Counted from the stretch's first letter, positions 17,966 through 27,554 are shown. The stretch: DNA of 64,000 nucleotides from Bradyrhizobium campsiandrae (GCF_014529705.1 NZ_JAANIH010000019.1:62001-126000), one strand, 5' to 3'. Notes: generated by a model from the sequence alone, not told the origin. A program made the numbers and translations.

Positions 17966-20485
17966 CTAGAAATTCGGCCCGAGCGCGATCTTGGTGATCG
18001 TCCCGTTCCTGACGCCGATGCGCCACTCCGCCGAACCGTTGGCGAACTGGGCGACATAGATGTCGCTGTCGAGCGCCGTGACGCCGCGGAACGAGACCGC
18101 GCGAAGCGCGCCGAGCCGTGCCAGGATGGCCTGGTCGAATTGCAGCTGCTGACGCGTGATGCTGGCGACCTCCGACGTCATGTGGTCGTAGTCCGGCTGC
18201 CCCTTGCCGATCCCCTCGATATATTGCCGCAGCATCGCCTCGCCATTGGCGATCGGGACGGCGCGCCGCGCCGCGCGACCCGGCCGCGCGCCGAGGGTCG
18301 AGGCCTCGACATTGTGGAAGCGCGTCTGCCGACCCGGCACCAGGATCTCCATGCACTTGCCCGACTTGTCGGCAATGACCCATGGACTGTTGACGGCGGT
18401 CAGAGCGACCCAGGTCATGTCCGACCTCACGACGCTCTGCGTCTTGCGCTGGCCGTCCGCGTCGAGATTGAAGACCTGAATGTCGTCCTCGGTCTCGTTG
18501 TAGAGCATGATCCTGATCGGCGAGGTGCCGGCACGATCGCGCACGCTGGCCTCCTCCGCACAGGAGACGATGCCGCCGAGCTCGTCATTGCCGTCGGGGC
18601 GGAAGATCACGTCGCCGGCCTTGCCGTCCGGCTCGAGCAGCACGCGGAATTCCGCCGTCCCGTTCTCGAACTTGGCGCCGTAGATGTCGTAACCACCGGG
18701 CCCGACGCCGCGGAAGAAGATCGTCTCGACAGCGCCGAGCGCCGCGAACGTCGCACGCAATTCGTCGAGCCGGCGGTGGATGGCGGCGGCGAGCGGCGCG
18801 CTCATGCGATCATAGTTCGGCGTGCCGCGGCGCAGATCCTCGATCCCCGTGAGAACCAGCTCCTTGCTTCCCGCCGCCGGGACCTGCTCCCTGAACCTGT
18901 CAGGCACTTCCGCGAGGCGACGGGCGAAGTCGGCCTCGATCGCCTGCGCCTGCGCCGCATCGATCCGCTGCGCAAGGCGGGCGCCGGTGGCGACGCTCTG
19001 GACCAGCACGCGCGAGACGTTGGCCGCCTCATCACGCAGGAAGATCAGGAGACGATCGCCGTGGACCGAGAAGGCATCGAGACCCTCGGCGAGAACCGGC
19101 GCCCCGCCCTGCCCGGTCTCCTGCACTTGCAGGTGATCGCCATCGCGCCGCACCGTAAGCACGCGGTTCGGCGCCACCCTGTACCAGCCGACATAGTGAT
19201 CGAGCGCGACCTGCTCCGTCGCCGGCGCCGGCATCTCGGCGACGCGAACGGCGCGGACGTCGCGGCCGTTCATGTGCAACGTCAGCTCGGAGGAGCGGCG
19301 CTCCGCATCGACGGGGAAAGTGATCTCGCCGAACGAGGCCGCATAGGATGCCGTGCCGTCCTTGGCGACGGCGATGCGCAGCCGCCGCTGCCCGGTGAGC
19401 TGACCGTAGAGTTCGTCGCCCTCGTTGAAGATGGCGAGCACCGAGGCCGGGCCCATGGCGTAGAAATTGACGAATGGATGGTAATGCTCGGCCGGCACCT
19501 GGCCGAGATCGGCGCCTGATGGCGCGGGATCCGGCGTGCGATAGGCGATCATGCCGGCCGACACGATCACGACCGGCACGATCGCGGCCGCGATCCACAA
19601 CCGCTTGCGCCAGCCGACCGCCACGGGCATGGCGGCCGCCGCGATGATGCGCTCGACGCGCGCCCGCACGGTCGAGGCCTGCGCCATCGCAAGTTCCATC
19701 GGCCGTGGCTTCACCGAGGTCGCGACATCGAGCAGGATTTCGGCATAGGACAGCCGATCGTCGATCATCTCGATGGCGCGGGCGTCGCTGATGATCTCCG
19801 CGAGCTCGGCCAGACGCGCCAGCTGCCACCACGAGAACGGGCTGAACCAGAACACGACGCGGTTGAGCGAGGCGAGCAGCAGGACGTAGAAATCCCTGTT
19901 GGCGACATGCGCGCATTCATGCGCGAGCACCGCAAGGCGCTTCTTGGCGTCCCAGCCGAAAAACTGCGGCGGCACCAATATGGTCGAGCCGAAAGTGACG
20001 GGGCTGCCGACATCGCGGCTGACGCGCACATCGGCATCGATCATCTCGCGGCTCTTCACCGGCTTCGCCGCGCGCGCCAGGCGCCAGGTCAGGCAAAGGC
20101 CGATGGCGAGTCGCAGCAGCAGCAGGCCGGCGACGCAGGCATAAACCGTGGTGGCGAGAATCCGCCAATCGATCGAAACGCTGCGCTTGACCATCGGCGC
20201 GACGGCAGCGCCGGACAGGATCGGCAGCGACGGCTGCGGCCGGTCCAGCATCGGGACGTCGGCCGGCCAGGCTTCATCAGCCACCGGCATGGACAAGGGC
20301 AGCCGGTCGATGGTGAGCGTCGGCCAGTGCATCACGAACGGCATCGCCAGGGATGCGAACAGCACGACGACCCACACCGTCATGTGGACGTGCGGATTGC
20401 GCACGCGAAACAAGGTAAGACCGATCCAGACGACGCCTCCCAGCGCAAAGGAGCGTAACGCCGCCTCAGCCAGAATTGCGATCAT
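17966..20485 (-). CDS. M56 (BlaR1-type) membrane metallopeptidase with large periplasmic region
   Basis: 839 residues. The N-terminal 310 residues form the M56 core with membrane segments and the zinc site H189-E-C-A-H193. The rest is outside the membrane after the last span (about 297-316). It holds two modules like DUF3471 (about 334-417 with 'YGQLTGQ' and 'LTLHMNGRDVRAVRV'; about 428-510 with 'HYVGWYRVAPNRVLTV'), a repeat copy (about 545-640), a VHL-beta-like segment (about 655-722) and a second repeat copy (about 751-839). By analogy with BlaR1 it senses an external signal and cleaves the BlaI-type repressor encoded just upstream, with which it overlaps by four bases. Confidence 0.92.
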   Translation of the reverse strand: MIAILAEAALRSFALGGVVWIGLTLFRVRNPHVHMTVWVVVLFASLAMPFVMHWPTLTIDRLPLSMPVADEAWPADVPMLDRPQPSLPILSGAAVAPMVKRSVSIDWRILATTVYACVAGLLLLRLAIGLCLTWRLARAAKPVKSREMIDADVRVSRDVGSPVTFGSTILVPPQFFGWDAKKRLAVLAHECAHVANRDFYVLLLASLNRVVFWFSPFSWWQLARLAELAEIISDARAIEMIDDRLSYAEILLDVATSVKPRPMELAMAQASTVRARVERIIAAAAMPVAVGWRKRLWIAAAIVPVVIVSAGMIAYRTPDPAPSGADLGQVPAEHYHPFVNFYAMGPASVLAIFNEGDELYGQLTGQRRLRIAVAKDGTASYAASFGEITFPVDAERRSSELTLHMNGRDVRAVRVAEMPAPATEQVALDHYVGWYRVAPNRVLTVRRDGDHLQVQETGQGGAPVLAEGLDAFSVHGDRLLIFLRDEAANVSRVLVQSVATGARLAQRIDAAQAQAIEADFARRLAEVPDRFREQVPAAGSKELVLTGIEDLRRGTPNYDRMSAPLAAAIHRRLDELRATFAALGAVETIFFRGVGPGGYDIYGAKFENGTAEFRVLLEPDGKAGDVIFRPDGNDELGGIVSCAEEASVRDRAGTSPIRIMLYNETEDDIQVFNLDADGQRKTQSVVRSDMTWVALTAVNSPWVIADKSGKCMEILVPGRQTRFHNVEASTLGARPGRAARRAVPIANGEAMLRQYIEGIGKGQPDYDHMTSEVASITRQQLQFDQAILARLGALRAVSFRGVTALDSDIYVAQFANGSAEWRIGVRNGTITKIALGPNF

Positions 20486-20874
20486 TCCTTTTTCACTCCC
20501 CTCGCCTTCTTCGCCTTGGCCACCTGGTCGGCCAGCGCGCGCAATTGCTGCTGGTCGAGCATCGCATTGTCCACCATGCCGACGAGGACCTCCTCCATCG
20601 AGCCGTTGCAGAACCAGTCGACGATGCGCTGCACCGCCTTGGCGGCGACCCGGGCGCGCGCCTCGGCGGCGTGGTAGACGTAGGTGCGTCCGTCAACCGT
20701 GTGGCGAGCATAGCCTTTTTCTTCAAGGCGGCGCAGCACTGTTCGCACCGTCGATTCCTTCAGACGCCGCGACAGCCGCTCGCGCACGACTTCAGCCGTG
20801 ACCGGCCCGTGGGCCCATACTATCTGCATGACCTCGTGTTCGAGGTCGCCCAGGTCGGGCATCCGATCGTCCAT
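20482..20874 (-). CDS. BlaI/MecI/CopY-family transcriptional repressor
   Basis: 130 residues with a winged helix typical of BlaI: 'LGDLEHEVMQIVWAHGPVTAEVV', the recognition helix 'KESTVRTVLRRLEEKGYA', and the wing 'GRTYVYHAAEA'. The C-terminal half should dimerise. Its stop overlaps the start of the M56 gene, the standard repressor/protease pair. A perfect TGTAACGTTACA palindrome lies 28 bases upstream of the start and probably is its operator. The regulated process is unknown; no beta-lactamase gene is nearby. Confidence 0.95.
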   Translation of the reverse strand: MDDRMPDLGDLEHEVMQIVWAHGPVTAEVVRERLSRRLKESTVRTVLRRLEEKGYARHTVDGRTYVYHAAEARARVAAKAVQRIVDWFCNGSMEEVLVGMVDNAMLDQQQLRALADQVAKAKKARGVKKE

Positions 20875-20901
20875 GTCGCTTACCTAACGGCTTGAGATTC
20901 T

Positions 20902-20913
20902 TGTAACGTTACA
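20902..20913. promoter_or_regulatory. candidate BlaI-type operator
   Basis: The perfect 12-bp palindrome TGTAACGTTACA lies just upstream of the repressor gene. BlaI/MecI operators carry TGTA/TACA half-sites, so autoregulation is likely. Confidence 0.55.
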
Positions 20914-20975
20914 GAGCGTCGCACATCGGGGCGCAGCAGACAATCGCGATTCCTGTGGAACCGGTGTCGCCACGC

Positions 20976-21006
20976 CGTCATGTCCGGGCTTGTCCCGGCC
21001 ATGAGG
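20976..21006. repeat. short dispersed palindrome (REP-like)
   Basis: The core CCGGGCTTGTCCCGG, flanked by CATG on both sides, forms a hairpin. I recognise it as a very abundant intergenic palindrome in Bradyrhizobium-type genomes. It lies downstream of the malic enzyme gene and upstream of the BlaI gene. Confidence 0.6.
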
Positions 21007-21056
21007 ATTGTGGCGACGTCCGTGCATTGATCGCGCGGTCTGGACGCGCGACGGCC

Positions 21057-22709
21057 CTAGTATTTCGGCTCGTACATCTGCGACTGGACCAGGGCCTTGA
21101 CGTCGTTGGGCGCGGGTCCGTCAGCGAGGCCGCGCTGATAGGCGACGTCGGCAACGGCCGCCGCGATGCGCGCCGAGACCTCGCGGATGCGCGGCAGCGC
21201 CGGATAGAGGCTGCCCTGATCGAGGTCCTCCTTGCCGACGCAATCGGCGAGCGTATGGGCGGCCGCCATGAACATCTCGTCGGTCACGAGCCGCGAGCGG
21301 CTGGCGATGACGCCGAGGCCGACGCCGGGGAAGATGTAGGAGTTGTTGCCCTGGCGCGGCACGAAAGTGCGGCCGTTGAGCTTGACCGGATCATAGGGGC
21401 TGCCGCAGGCGAACAGCGCGCGGCCTTCGGTGTAGCGATAGGCGTCCTCCGCCGAGCACTCGGCCTTCGAGGTCGGGTTGGACAGCGCGAACACGATCGG
21501 CTGCTCGTTGAGCTCGGCCATCGCCTTGAGCACGTCGGGCGTGAAGGCGCCGCCGACCGCGGCGACGCCGATGATCGCCGTCGGCTTCAGCGTCTTGATC
21601 GCGGTCAGGAAGTCGGTGATCGGCGCCTGGTCCTTGTGCGCATAGCGGAGCTTGTGGCCATGCAGGCCATCGCGGCCGCTGACGACGAGACCGCGGGAAT
21701 CGACCAGCCAGTTGCGCCGGAGCGCTTCGGCCTCGCTCGCGCCCTCCGCCATCATGGCGGAGACGACGAGATCGGCGATGCCGGTCGCCGCCTCGCCGGC
21801 GCCGAGGAACAGGATGCGCTGGTCGCGCAGCTTGCCGCCGGAGACGCGCAGCGCCGAGAACAGGCCGGCGAGCGCCACCGCCGCGGTGCCCTGGATGTCG
21901 TCGTTGAAGACGCAAGTCTCGTCCCGGTATTTGTGCAGCAGCTTGAACGCGGAATGATTGGCGAAGTCCTCGAACTGGATCAGCACGCCGGGAAAGGTCT
22001 TTCGCGCGGCCGTCATGAACTCGTCGACGAAACTGTCATAGGCCTCGCCCGCGAGCCGGCGTTCGCGTAAGCCCAGATAATAGGGATCGCTCAGCAGCTC
22101 CTCGTTGTTGGTGCCGACGTCGAGCACGATGGGCAGGCACGCTTCCGGATGCACGCCGGCGCAGGCCGAATAGAGCGACAGCTTGCCGACCGGGATGCCC
22201 ATGCCATTGGCACCGAGATCGCCAAGTCCCAAAATACGCTCGCCATCGGTGACGACGATCAGCTTGGCCGGATAGGGCCAGTTCTTCAGGATGTCGGCGA
22301 TCTGCCCACGATCGCGCGAGGAGATGAACATGCCGCGCGGGCGCTGGAAGATCAGGCCGTATTTCTGGCAGGCGAGCCCGACCGTCGGCGTGTAGATGAT
22401 CGGCTGGATCTCGTCGATATTGTCGACCACGACGCGGAAGAACAGCGCCTCGTTGCGGTCATGCAGCGCATTCAACGCGACATATTTTTCAAGGTCGGTC
22501 GGCAGCGCGCGCAGATTGGTCAGCACGCGCTGAGCTTGCGTCTCCATCGTCAGCACGCAAGGCGGCAGCAGGCCGCGCAGGCCGAGTGCGGCGCGCTCCG
22601 CCTCGGTGAAGGCGGTGCCCTTGTTGAGCAAGGGATCGCGCAGCAGCGTCATGCCATGCGTAGAATCTGATGTTGTCGACTGGGCAACGACCCGGGCAGG
22701 TCTATTCAC
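21057..22709 (-). CDS. NAD-type malic enzyme
   Basis: 550 residues from a GTG at 22709, chosen because GGGGGAA sits 6 bases upstream; an in-frame TTG at 22721 overlaps that site. The enzyme oxidatively decarboxylates malate to pyruvate. Diagnostic segments are 'IIYTPTVGLACQKYG', 'VTDGERILGLGDLGANGMGIPVGK' (malate and metal site), 'QFEDFANHSAFKLL', 'FNDDIQGTAAVALAG' and the Rossmann 'LFLGAGEAATGIA'. It is the single-domain form of about 550 residues without a phosphotransacetylase domain. In rhizobia it links C4-dicarboxylates to acetyl-CoA. Confidence 0.96.
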   Translation of the reverse strand: MNRPARVVAQSTTSDSTHGMTLLRDPLLNKGTAFTEAERAALGLRGLLPPCVLTMETQAQRVLTNLRALPTDLEKYVALNALHDRNEALFFRVVVDNIDEIQPIIYTPTVGLACQKYGLIFQRPRGMFISSRDRGQIADILKNWPYPAKLIVVTDGERILGLGDLGANGMGIPVGKLSLYSACAGVHPEACLPIVLDVGTNNEELLSDPYYLGLRERRLAGEAYDSFVDEFMTAARKTFPGVLIQFEDFANHSAFKLLHKYRDETCVFNDDIQGTAAVALAGLFSALRVSGGKLRDQRILFLGAGEAATGIADLVVSAMMAEGASEAEALRRNWLVDSRGLVVSGRDGLHGHKLRYAHKDQAPITDFLTAIKTLKPTAIIGVAAVGGAFTPDVLKAMAELNEQPIVFALSNPTSKAECSAEDAYRYTEGRALFACGSPYDPVKLNGRTFVPRQGNNSYIFPGVGLGVIASRSRLVTDEMFMAAAHTLADCVGKEDLDQGSLYPALPRIREVSARIAAAVADVAYQRGLADGPAPNDVKALVQSQMYEPKY

Positions 22710-22869
22710 GAATTCCCCCAAAGAAGCTTCCTATTGAACGGCCGTCATTGTCGGCCAGCGCCCCATCGAGATCAAGGACGTTGCGCCGCGCGCATCGATT
22801 GTGATCTCGCACCGCAGCGAGATTTTCGCGAACGATTTTGCGAGCCGCACGACGCAAAAGTTAACGTCT

Positions 22870-23868
22870 CTACTCCGGCTTGATGTCCGCGGCCTTCACC
22901 ACCGGCCACCATTTCTCGGTCTCGGCTTTCTGGAAAGCGCCGAGTGCTGCGGGCGATTGCTGGTCCGCAGGCGGAATTTCCTGGCCCAGTTCGGCAAAGC
23001 GCTGCTTGACGGCGGGATCGGCGAGGGCTGCGACGATCGCCGTGTTGAGCTTTGTGACGATCTCCTTGGGCGTGTTCTTCGGTGCCCAGATGCCGTGCCA
23101 GTAGGAAATATAGAGCCCGGGCAGGCCCGCCTCGTCGACAGTCGGAATATCAGGCGCCGATGCGAGCCGCGTCGGCGACGTCACCGCAAACGCCTTGATC
23201 GCGCCGTTCTTGTATTGCGGCAGCGAGTTCGAGGCCTGGTCGAACATGATGTCGATCTGTCCGGCGACGAGATCGATCATCGCCGGTCCCGCGCCGCGAT
23301 AGGGCACGAACTGGAAGTCGGTCCCGGTCTTCTCCTTGAAGAAGACGCCGGCGACATGCGCGCCGGTGCCGGCACCGGCCGTGCCGGCGGTCGCCTTGCC
23401 GGGATTGGCCTTCAGCCACGCGATCAGCTCTTTCAGATTGCCCGCCTCGAGCGATTTCCGGCCGACGATGAGCTGCGTTCCCATCGCGACCAGTGCAACC
23501 GGCTCGAAATCGGCGACCACGTCGTAAGGCAGCTTGAGGATCCCACCATTGAGCACATGCGTACCCCAATGGCCGATGGTGATGGTGGTGCCGTCAGGCG
23601 TCGCACGCGCGACGCGGGCCCCCGCGATGCTGCCCGAGGCGCCGGCGACGTTCTCGACGACGATGGTCGCATGCAGCTCCGCCGCGATCCGTTCCGACAG
23701 AATGCGGGCCAGCGTATCGGTCGGCCCGCCGGCCGCGAAGGGCACCACGAGGGTGATGGGACGGGAGGGAAACGGCTGGGCGCCGCACGGTGCCGTCCAC
23801 GCCGCAGATCCGATCAACGCACACACAGCGATCACATGACCGCACCATCCGGCCCGCAGCCCCCGCAT
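22870..23868 (-). CDS. Bug/TctC-family binding protein, orphan
   Basis: 332 residues with a Sec signal peptide ending near 'PCGAQPFPSRP'. The mature N-terminus carries 'SRPITLVVPFAAGGPTDTLAR', followed by 'IVVENVAGASGSIAG' and 'PYRGAGPAMIDLVAGQID'. It should be a periplasmic carboxylate receptor. No permease genes are adjacent. It lies between malic enzyme and an MscS channel on the same strand; a link to malate supply is conceivable but unsupported. Confidence 0.92.
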   Translation of the reverse strand: MRGLRAGWCGHVIAVCALIGSAAWTAPCGAQPFPSRPITLVVPFAAGGPTDTLARILSERIAAELHATIVVENVAGASGSIAGARVARATPDGTTITIGHWGTHVLNGGILKLPYDVVADFEPVALVAMGTQLIVGRKSLEAGNLKELIAWLKANPGKATAGTAGAGTGAHVAGVFFKEKTGTDFQFVPYRGAGPAMIDLVAGQIDIMFDQASNSLPQYKNGAIKAFAVTSPTRLASAPDIPTVDEAGLPGLYISYWHGIWAPKNTPKEIVTKLNTAIVAALADPAVKQRFAELGQEIPPADQQSPAALGAFQKAETEKWWPVVKAADIKPE

Positions 23869-23959
23869 CAGCCTCTCCCGCGCTTCTTGTCATCCGCACG
23901 TCATCAGCGGACTGGAGGGGAAGTGAACGCTGCCGGACGGGCCGAGGCAAGCCGGAAAT

Positions 23960-26296
23960 TCATCCGGTCACCCGCCGCGGCGTCAGGTTGGCGGCCACAT
24001 CCGCCGGCGGCGCGACGTGCATCAAAATGGTCTGGGTGGCGGACGCGATCTCGATGCCGTGTTGCTGGAAGCGTTGCTTCATGCGGCGGTTGAATTCGCG
24101 CTGGACCGGCCAGCGACCGGCCTCCGTGCAGCGGATCTGGCCGACGATCGACACCATTGCGCCATCGACCTTGTCGATGCCCCAGAGCTCGAGGTCGCCG
24201 CGGATCAGGGGACGGAATTCCACCTCGCGTCGCATCTCCTCGACGATGTCCTTGAGGATCTGGCCAGCGCGGTCGGTGTCCTCCTTGTAGGCGACATTGA
24301 CGCTGACCGAGGCATTGCCGGCGCCGCGGCTGGCATTGGTGATGGTCGTCACCGCGCTGAACGGCACGATGTGCACGGCGCCGTCGCCGGCGCGCAGCCT
24401 GATGGTGCGGATCGAGACGTTCTCGACCACGCCTGACAGACCCGACACGCTGACGGTGTCGCCGACCTGCACCGTGTTCTCCAGCAGCAGGAACAGGCCG
24501 GTGATGAGATCCTGCACCAGTTTCTGCGAGCCGAATCCGATGGCAATGCCGACGATGCCGGCGCCGGCGAGCAGCGGCGCGACATTGACGCCGATTTCAC
24601 TCAGTGCCGTGAGGCCGACGACGGTAGCGATCAGGCACAACAGCGCGGTGCGCAGCATCGGCTGGAAAGTGCGCAGACGCGCCGCCCGGGCATAATGTCC
24701 GTCACGCGACAGCGTGTTGATCTGGCGATCCAGCAGCGCATTGCTGGTTTCCCAGATCACGGCAGCGATGAAGGCTGCGACGCCAATCGTCGCGACCGCG
24801 GAAATCAACTGGCTGCCGATCTGGCCGCCATAGAACCAGACGATGGCATCGACGCCCCAGACCTCGAGCACGGCGACAAGGCCGATAAAGGCAATCACGC
24901 CGGAGACGATCCTGCGCAGCAACGGCAGATAGCGGTTGGCGCGGATCTCGAGGCCTGGAAAGCGCTGGAGGATCTCCGGCTGGATGCGGAAACCTCGGTC
25001 GATCAGGCTCAGCGTCAGCATGATCGCGACCCGCGTGATCAGTGCCACGGCGATGGTGCCGACGAAATATTGCAGCAACAGCGAGTAGCCGTTGCGGATA
25101 TTCAGCGCCCACACCGCCCACAGCGCCAGATCGAGCGCGATGGCAAGAAAGTGCCAGCCGGCGGCGATGCGATCTCGCAGCCGCGCCGCGATCCCCTGCC
25201 GGTCATCAGGCGCGCGGATGGCGTCAGCCACCTGACGGCGGCATTGCAGGATGATGACGACGACGAAGAGGTGCACGACCAGCATCACCATGCGCACGAG
25301 CGCGGCGTAGCCGGCCCGATGCAGGCCGAGCAGCAGCGCGACATTGGCAAGCGCGATGCCGGTCACGGCGACGCCCACGATGCGGCGCGCCCAGATCTCG
25401 ACATAGGCGGCGGTCTCGGCGCGCGCCGGCAACAGGCCGAACGGCCCGGCCAGCGCGCGGACGAGGCAAATGAGCCCGCGCGAGAACGCATAGGCATTGA
25501 CCACCGCGAGGATCACGAGGCGCACGGTCGCGGGCTCGCCGATCTCCGTTCCGAGCAATGCGGTGGCAAGACCGACAAAGGCGACCACCGGGAGCAATTC
25601 GAGCAGCAACCGTCCGAGCACGAAAGGCAGCCGCAACAACGCCTGCCAGACGCGCGCGAGGCTGTGTCGCCGTTTGTGCAATTCGGGTTCGGGGGTGACG
25701 TCGGCAACCGATGACGGTGGATCGGCGATGGGCAGCGCCTGCACCGGCAGGCGTGCAGTCTGCGGCACGCGCCCTTCGAGAAAAGCAACCGGACGCCGGA
25801 TCACGCGGACACCAATCCATTCGGCCGCGAGCGCAGAACCAAACACCAGAGCCAGCCTCCAGGCGATCTCGATCAGGAGATGATAGGCATCCGGATCGTT
25901 CGCGGTTCGCACGAACCAGTAATAGAATGCTGAAAAACGGGTGAGCGTTCGTGCCATGTCGGCGACGTCTCGCGAGATCTCGCCGATCTCCTCGGACACC
26001 GTCAGCAGAAGTTGCGCGCCGAGACCGTCGGCCGAAAGCGGGATCGGCGATTTCACCCCGGGCGCCGACGCCGCTTGCTGCGGGCCCGAGGCATTGGCGA
26101 TCGCACGCAAGGTATCGATCATTTGCGCGCGCTTTTGGTCGTCCTGAAGCGTCTCCAGCGCCCGCCTGGCTTCATCGGGCGACAGCGAGGCTGCGCTGTT
26201 GGTCGCTGGCGCAAGCGGTTGGGCGCGGGCTCCAGAGAACGACGAGATGACGAGGAAGAGCGCTGCGAGAAGCGCCGAAGCAAGCTTATGCGACAC
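23960..26296 (-). CDS. mechanosensitive ion channel, MscS family (large form)
   Basis: 778 residues from a GTG at 26296 with AGGGA upstream; this start gives a clean signal peptide (LASALLAALFLVISSFSGARA). The periplasmic N-terminal region is followed by many membrane spans. The C-terminal third has the conserved MscS pore and beta domain: 'PLLAGAGIVGIAIGFGSQKLVQDLITGLFLLLENTV' region at about residues 545-580, then 'VGDTVSVSGLSGVVENVSIRTIRLR'. It would open under membrane tension. The size places it with the larger YbdG/MscK-like relatives, not plain MscS. Confidence 0.93.
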   Translation of the reverse strand: MSHKLASALLAALFLVISSFSGARAQPLAPATNSAASLSPDEARRALETLQDDQKRAQMIDTLRAIANASGPQQAASAPGVKSPIPLSADGLGAQLLLTVSEEIGEISRDVADMARTLTRFSAFYYWFVRTANDPDAYHLLIEIAWRLALVFGSALAAEWIGVRVIRRPVAFLEGRVPQTARLPVQALPIADPPSSVADVTPEPELHKRRHSLARVWQALLRLPFVLGRLLLELLPVVAFVGLATALLGTEIGEPATVRLVILAVVNAYAFSRGLICLVRALAGPFGLLPARAETAAYVEIWARRIVGVAVTGIALANVALLLGLHRAGYAALVRMVMLVVHLFVVVIILQCRRQVADAIRAPDDRQGIAARLRDRIAAGWHFLAIALDLALWAVWALNIRNGYSLLLQYFVGTIAVALITRVAIMLTLSLIDRGFRIQPEILQRFPGLEIRANRYLPLLRRIVSGVIAFIGLVAVLEVWGVDAIVWFYGGQIGSQLISAVATIGVAAFIAAVIWETSNALLDRQINTLSRDGHYARAARLRTFQPMLRTALLCLIATVVGLTALSEIGVNVAPLLAGAGIVGIAIGFGSQKLVQDLITGLFLLLENTVQVGDTVSVSGLSGVVENVSIRTIRLRAGDGAVHIVPFSAVTTITNASRGAGNASVSVNVAYKEDTDRAGQILKDIVEEMRREVEFRPLIRGDLELWGIDKVDGAMVSIVGQIRCTEAGRWPVQREFNRRMKQRFQQHGIEIASATQTILMHVAPPADVAANLTPRRVTG

Positions 26297-26518
26297 GCGG
26301 ATTCCCTGGAAAGTGAAATGCGCTTGCAGCGGTCGAATCGTCACCGCACCAAGCGCATGCGTCATGTCGGATGCCGCTATTCGCCCCGATGGTATGTCGG
26401 AAGTTTGCCAGTGGGGCGGCAATCTCTGGGCATTTCCGCCATGCAGACGTGATGGAACCGCATCATGGTCAGCGCCGCAAAATCATGCGAAGTTACGCTG
26501 CGAAATTCGGGGGCTCAC

Positions 26519-27142
26519 ATGACAGATTTCGATCGTCGCCGGCTCTTGCTTGCGGGAGCTGCGATCCTGCTCGGCACACGATCTGCGATCGCGCAGAGCG
26601 GACCGAGCTTCATGTATCGCGGCATCGCCGTGGACATCAGTGCCGCGCAGGCCCAGCCGAACATCAAGGAGGTCGTCGCGTCGACGAAGCATCAGATCGA
26701 CATCGTTGTCGACTGCGGTGCGAGGGCCGAGATCATGACCTTCTTCAAGAGTCAGCCTGTTGCGGTCAAGCCGGGACAGGGGGACGGCGGCGGGCATTTC
26801 TCGTCCAAGGTTGCGGGTGTCACGGTCGATGCGGCCGTCGATGCGCCGGAAAAGCCGGTGCTGCTGCATGAGCTGCTCCATGCCTATCATTTTCGCGTCC
26901 TGCCGGGCGCACTGCAGAATCCGGATTTGGTCCGCTTCTACGACATCGCCAGGCAGAACGAGCTCTATCCGCCGGACTCTTATGTGCTGAAGAATGTGCA
27001 GGAGTTCTTTGCGGTGACCGGCAGCCTCTACCTCTGGGGCAATGTCGACCGTCCACCCAACAATCGCGCGACGCTGCACGAGAAGCAGCCGGTCTATTAT
27101 CAGTGGCTCGGCGATCTCTTCGGCGTGCAGAAGAAAGTGTAA
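26519..27142 (+). CDS. secreted putative zinc metallopeptidase (lethal-factor-like signature)
   Basis: 207 residues from the ATG at 26519. The N-terminus (DRRRLLLAGAAILLG, ending SAIAQ) is a signal peptide with a Tat-like Arg run. H117-E-L-L-H121 is a gluzincin HExxH motif. Forty-one residues later 'Y155VLKNVQE162FFA' supplies a Tyr and Glu seven residues apart, the arrangement I recall for the anthrax-toxin lethal-factor (M34/ATLF) family. The short length fits a single catalytic domain. It is probably periplasmic or extracellular. Substrate unknown. The start region overlaps nothing, and the MscS gene is divergent. Confidence 0.75.
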   Translation: MTDFDRRRLLLAGAAILLGTRSAIAQSGPSFMYRGIAVDISAAQAQPNIKEVVASTKHQIDIVVDCGARAEIMTFFKSQPVAVKPGQGDGGGHFSSKVAGVTVDAAVDAPEKPVLLHELLHAYHFRVLPGALQNPDLVRFYDIARQNELYPPDSYVLKNVQEFFAVTGSLYLWGNVDRPPNNRATLHEKQPVYYQWLGDLFGVQKKV

Positions 27143-27179
27143 CGCCTGATGAAATTGGGTTTGGTCGGCTTGCTCCGAT

Positions 27180-27204
27180 CCACCTCTCCCCAGCGGGGAG
27201 AGGG
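27180..27204. repeat. short palindrome, probable terminator or dispersed repeat
   Basis: CCACCTCTCCCC and GGGGAGAGGGTGG pair around AGC, with one extra G on the right arm. It lies 38 bases after the metallopeptidase stop. This type of 'ctctcccc...ggggagag' palindrome is common between genes in related genomes. There is no T-run. Confidence 0.5.
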
Positions 27205-27554
27205 TGGCCCCTTCTGCGCAAATCGATTCGGATGTGCGAAGGTACAAAACGCACAGCGCCGGGCAGGTAGGGGCTCTGCCTCACTGATGCAGCCCTCTAG
27301 ACCTTGACCCGGCGTGCCGTTCGCGGTTTCCGCCGCTATGCGATAGTCCGAACGAGCTCCATCGCACTTAACGCGGCTGGATTTGCGGAGGTGGCGTCAT
27401 AGACCTCCCCTTGCTCATGAGGTGGACGTTACGCGTCGCTTGCTTGCGACCACAGGCATGCTCCTCCTCTGACATAAAACTGTCAAGCCGGATCGATGTC
27501 CCCGAGGATCACATTTGCACAGCTGGTCCGCGACAGACTGTCCCTGTGGAGCGC

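Noticed and set aside
17786..19519. 577-codon forward frame opposite the M56 gene
   Set aside because: No domain resemblance; shadow of the M56 frame.
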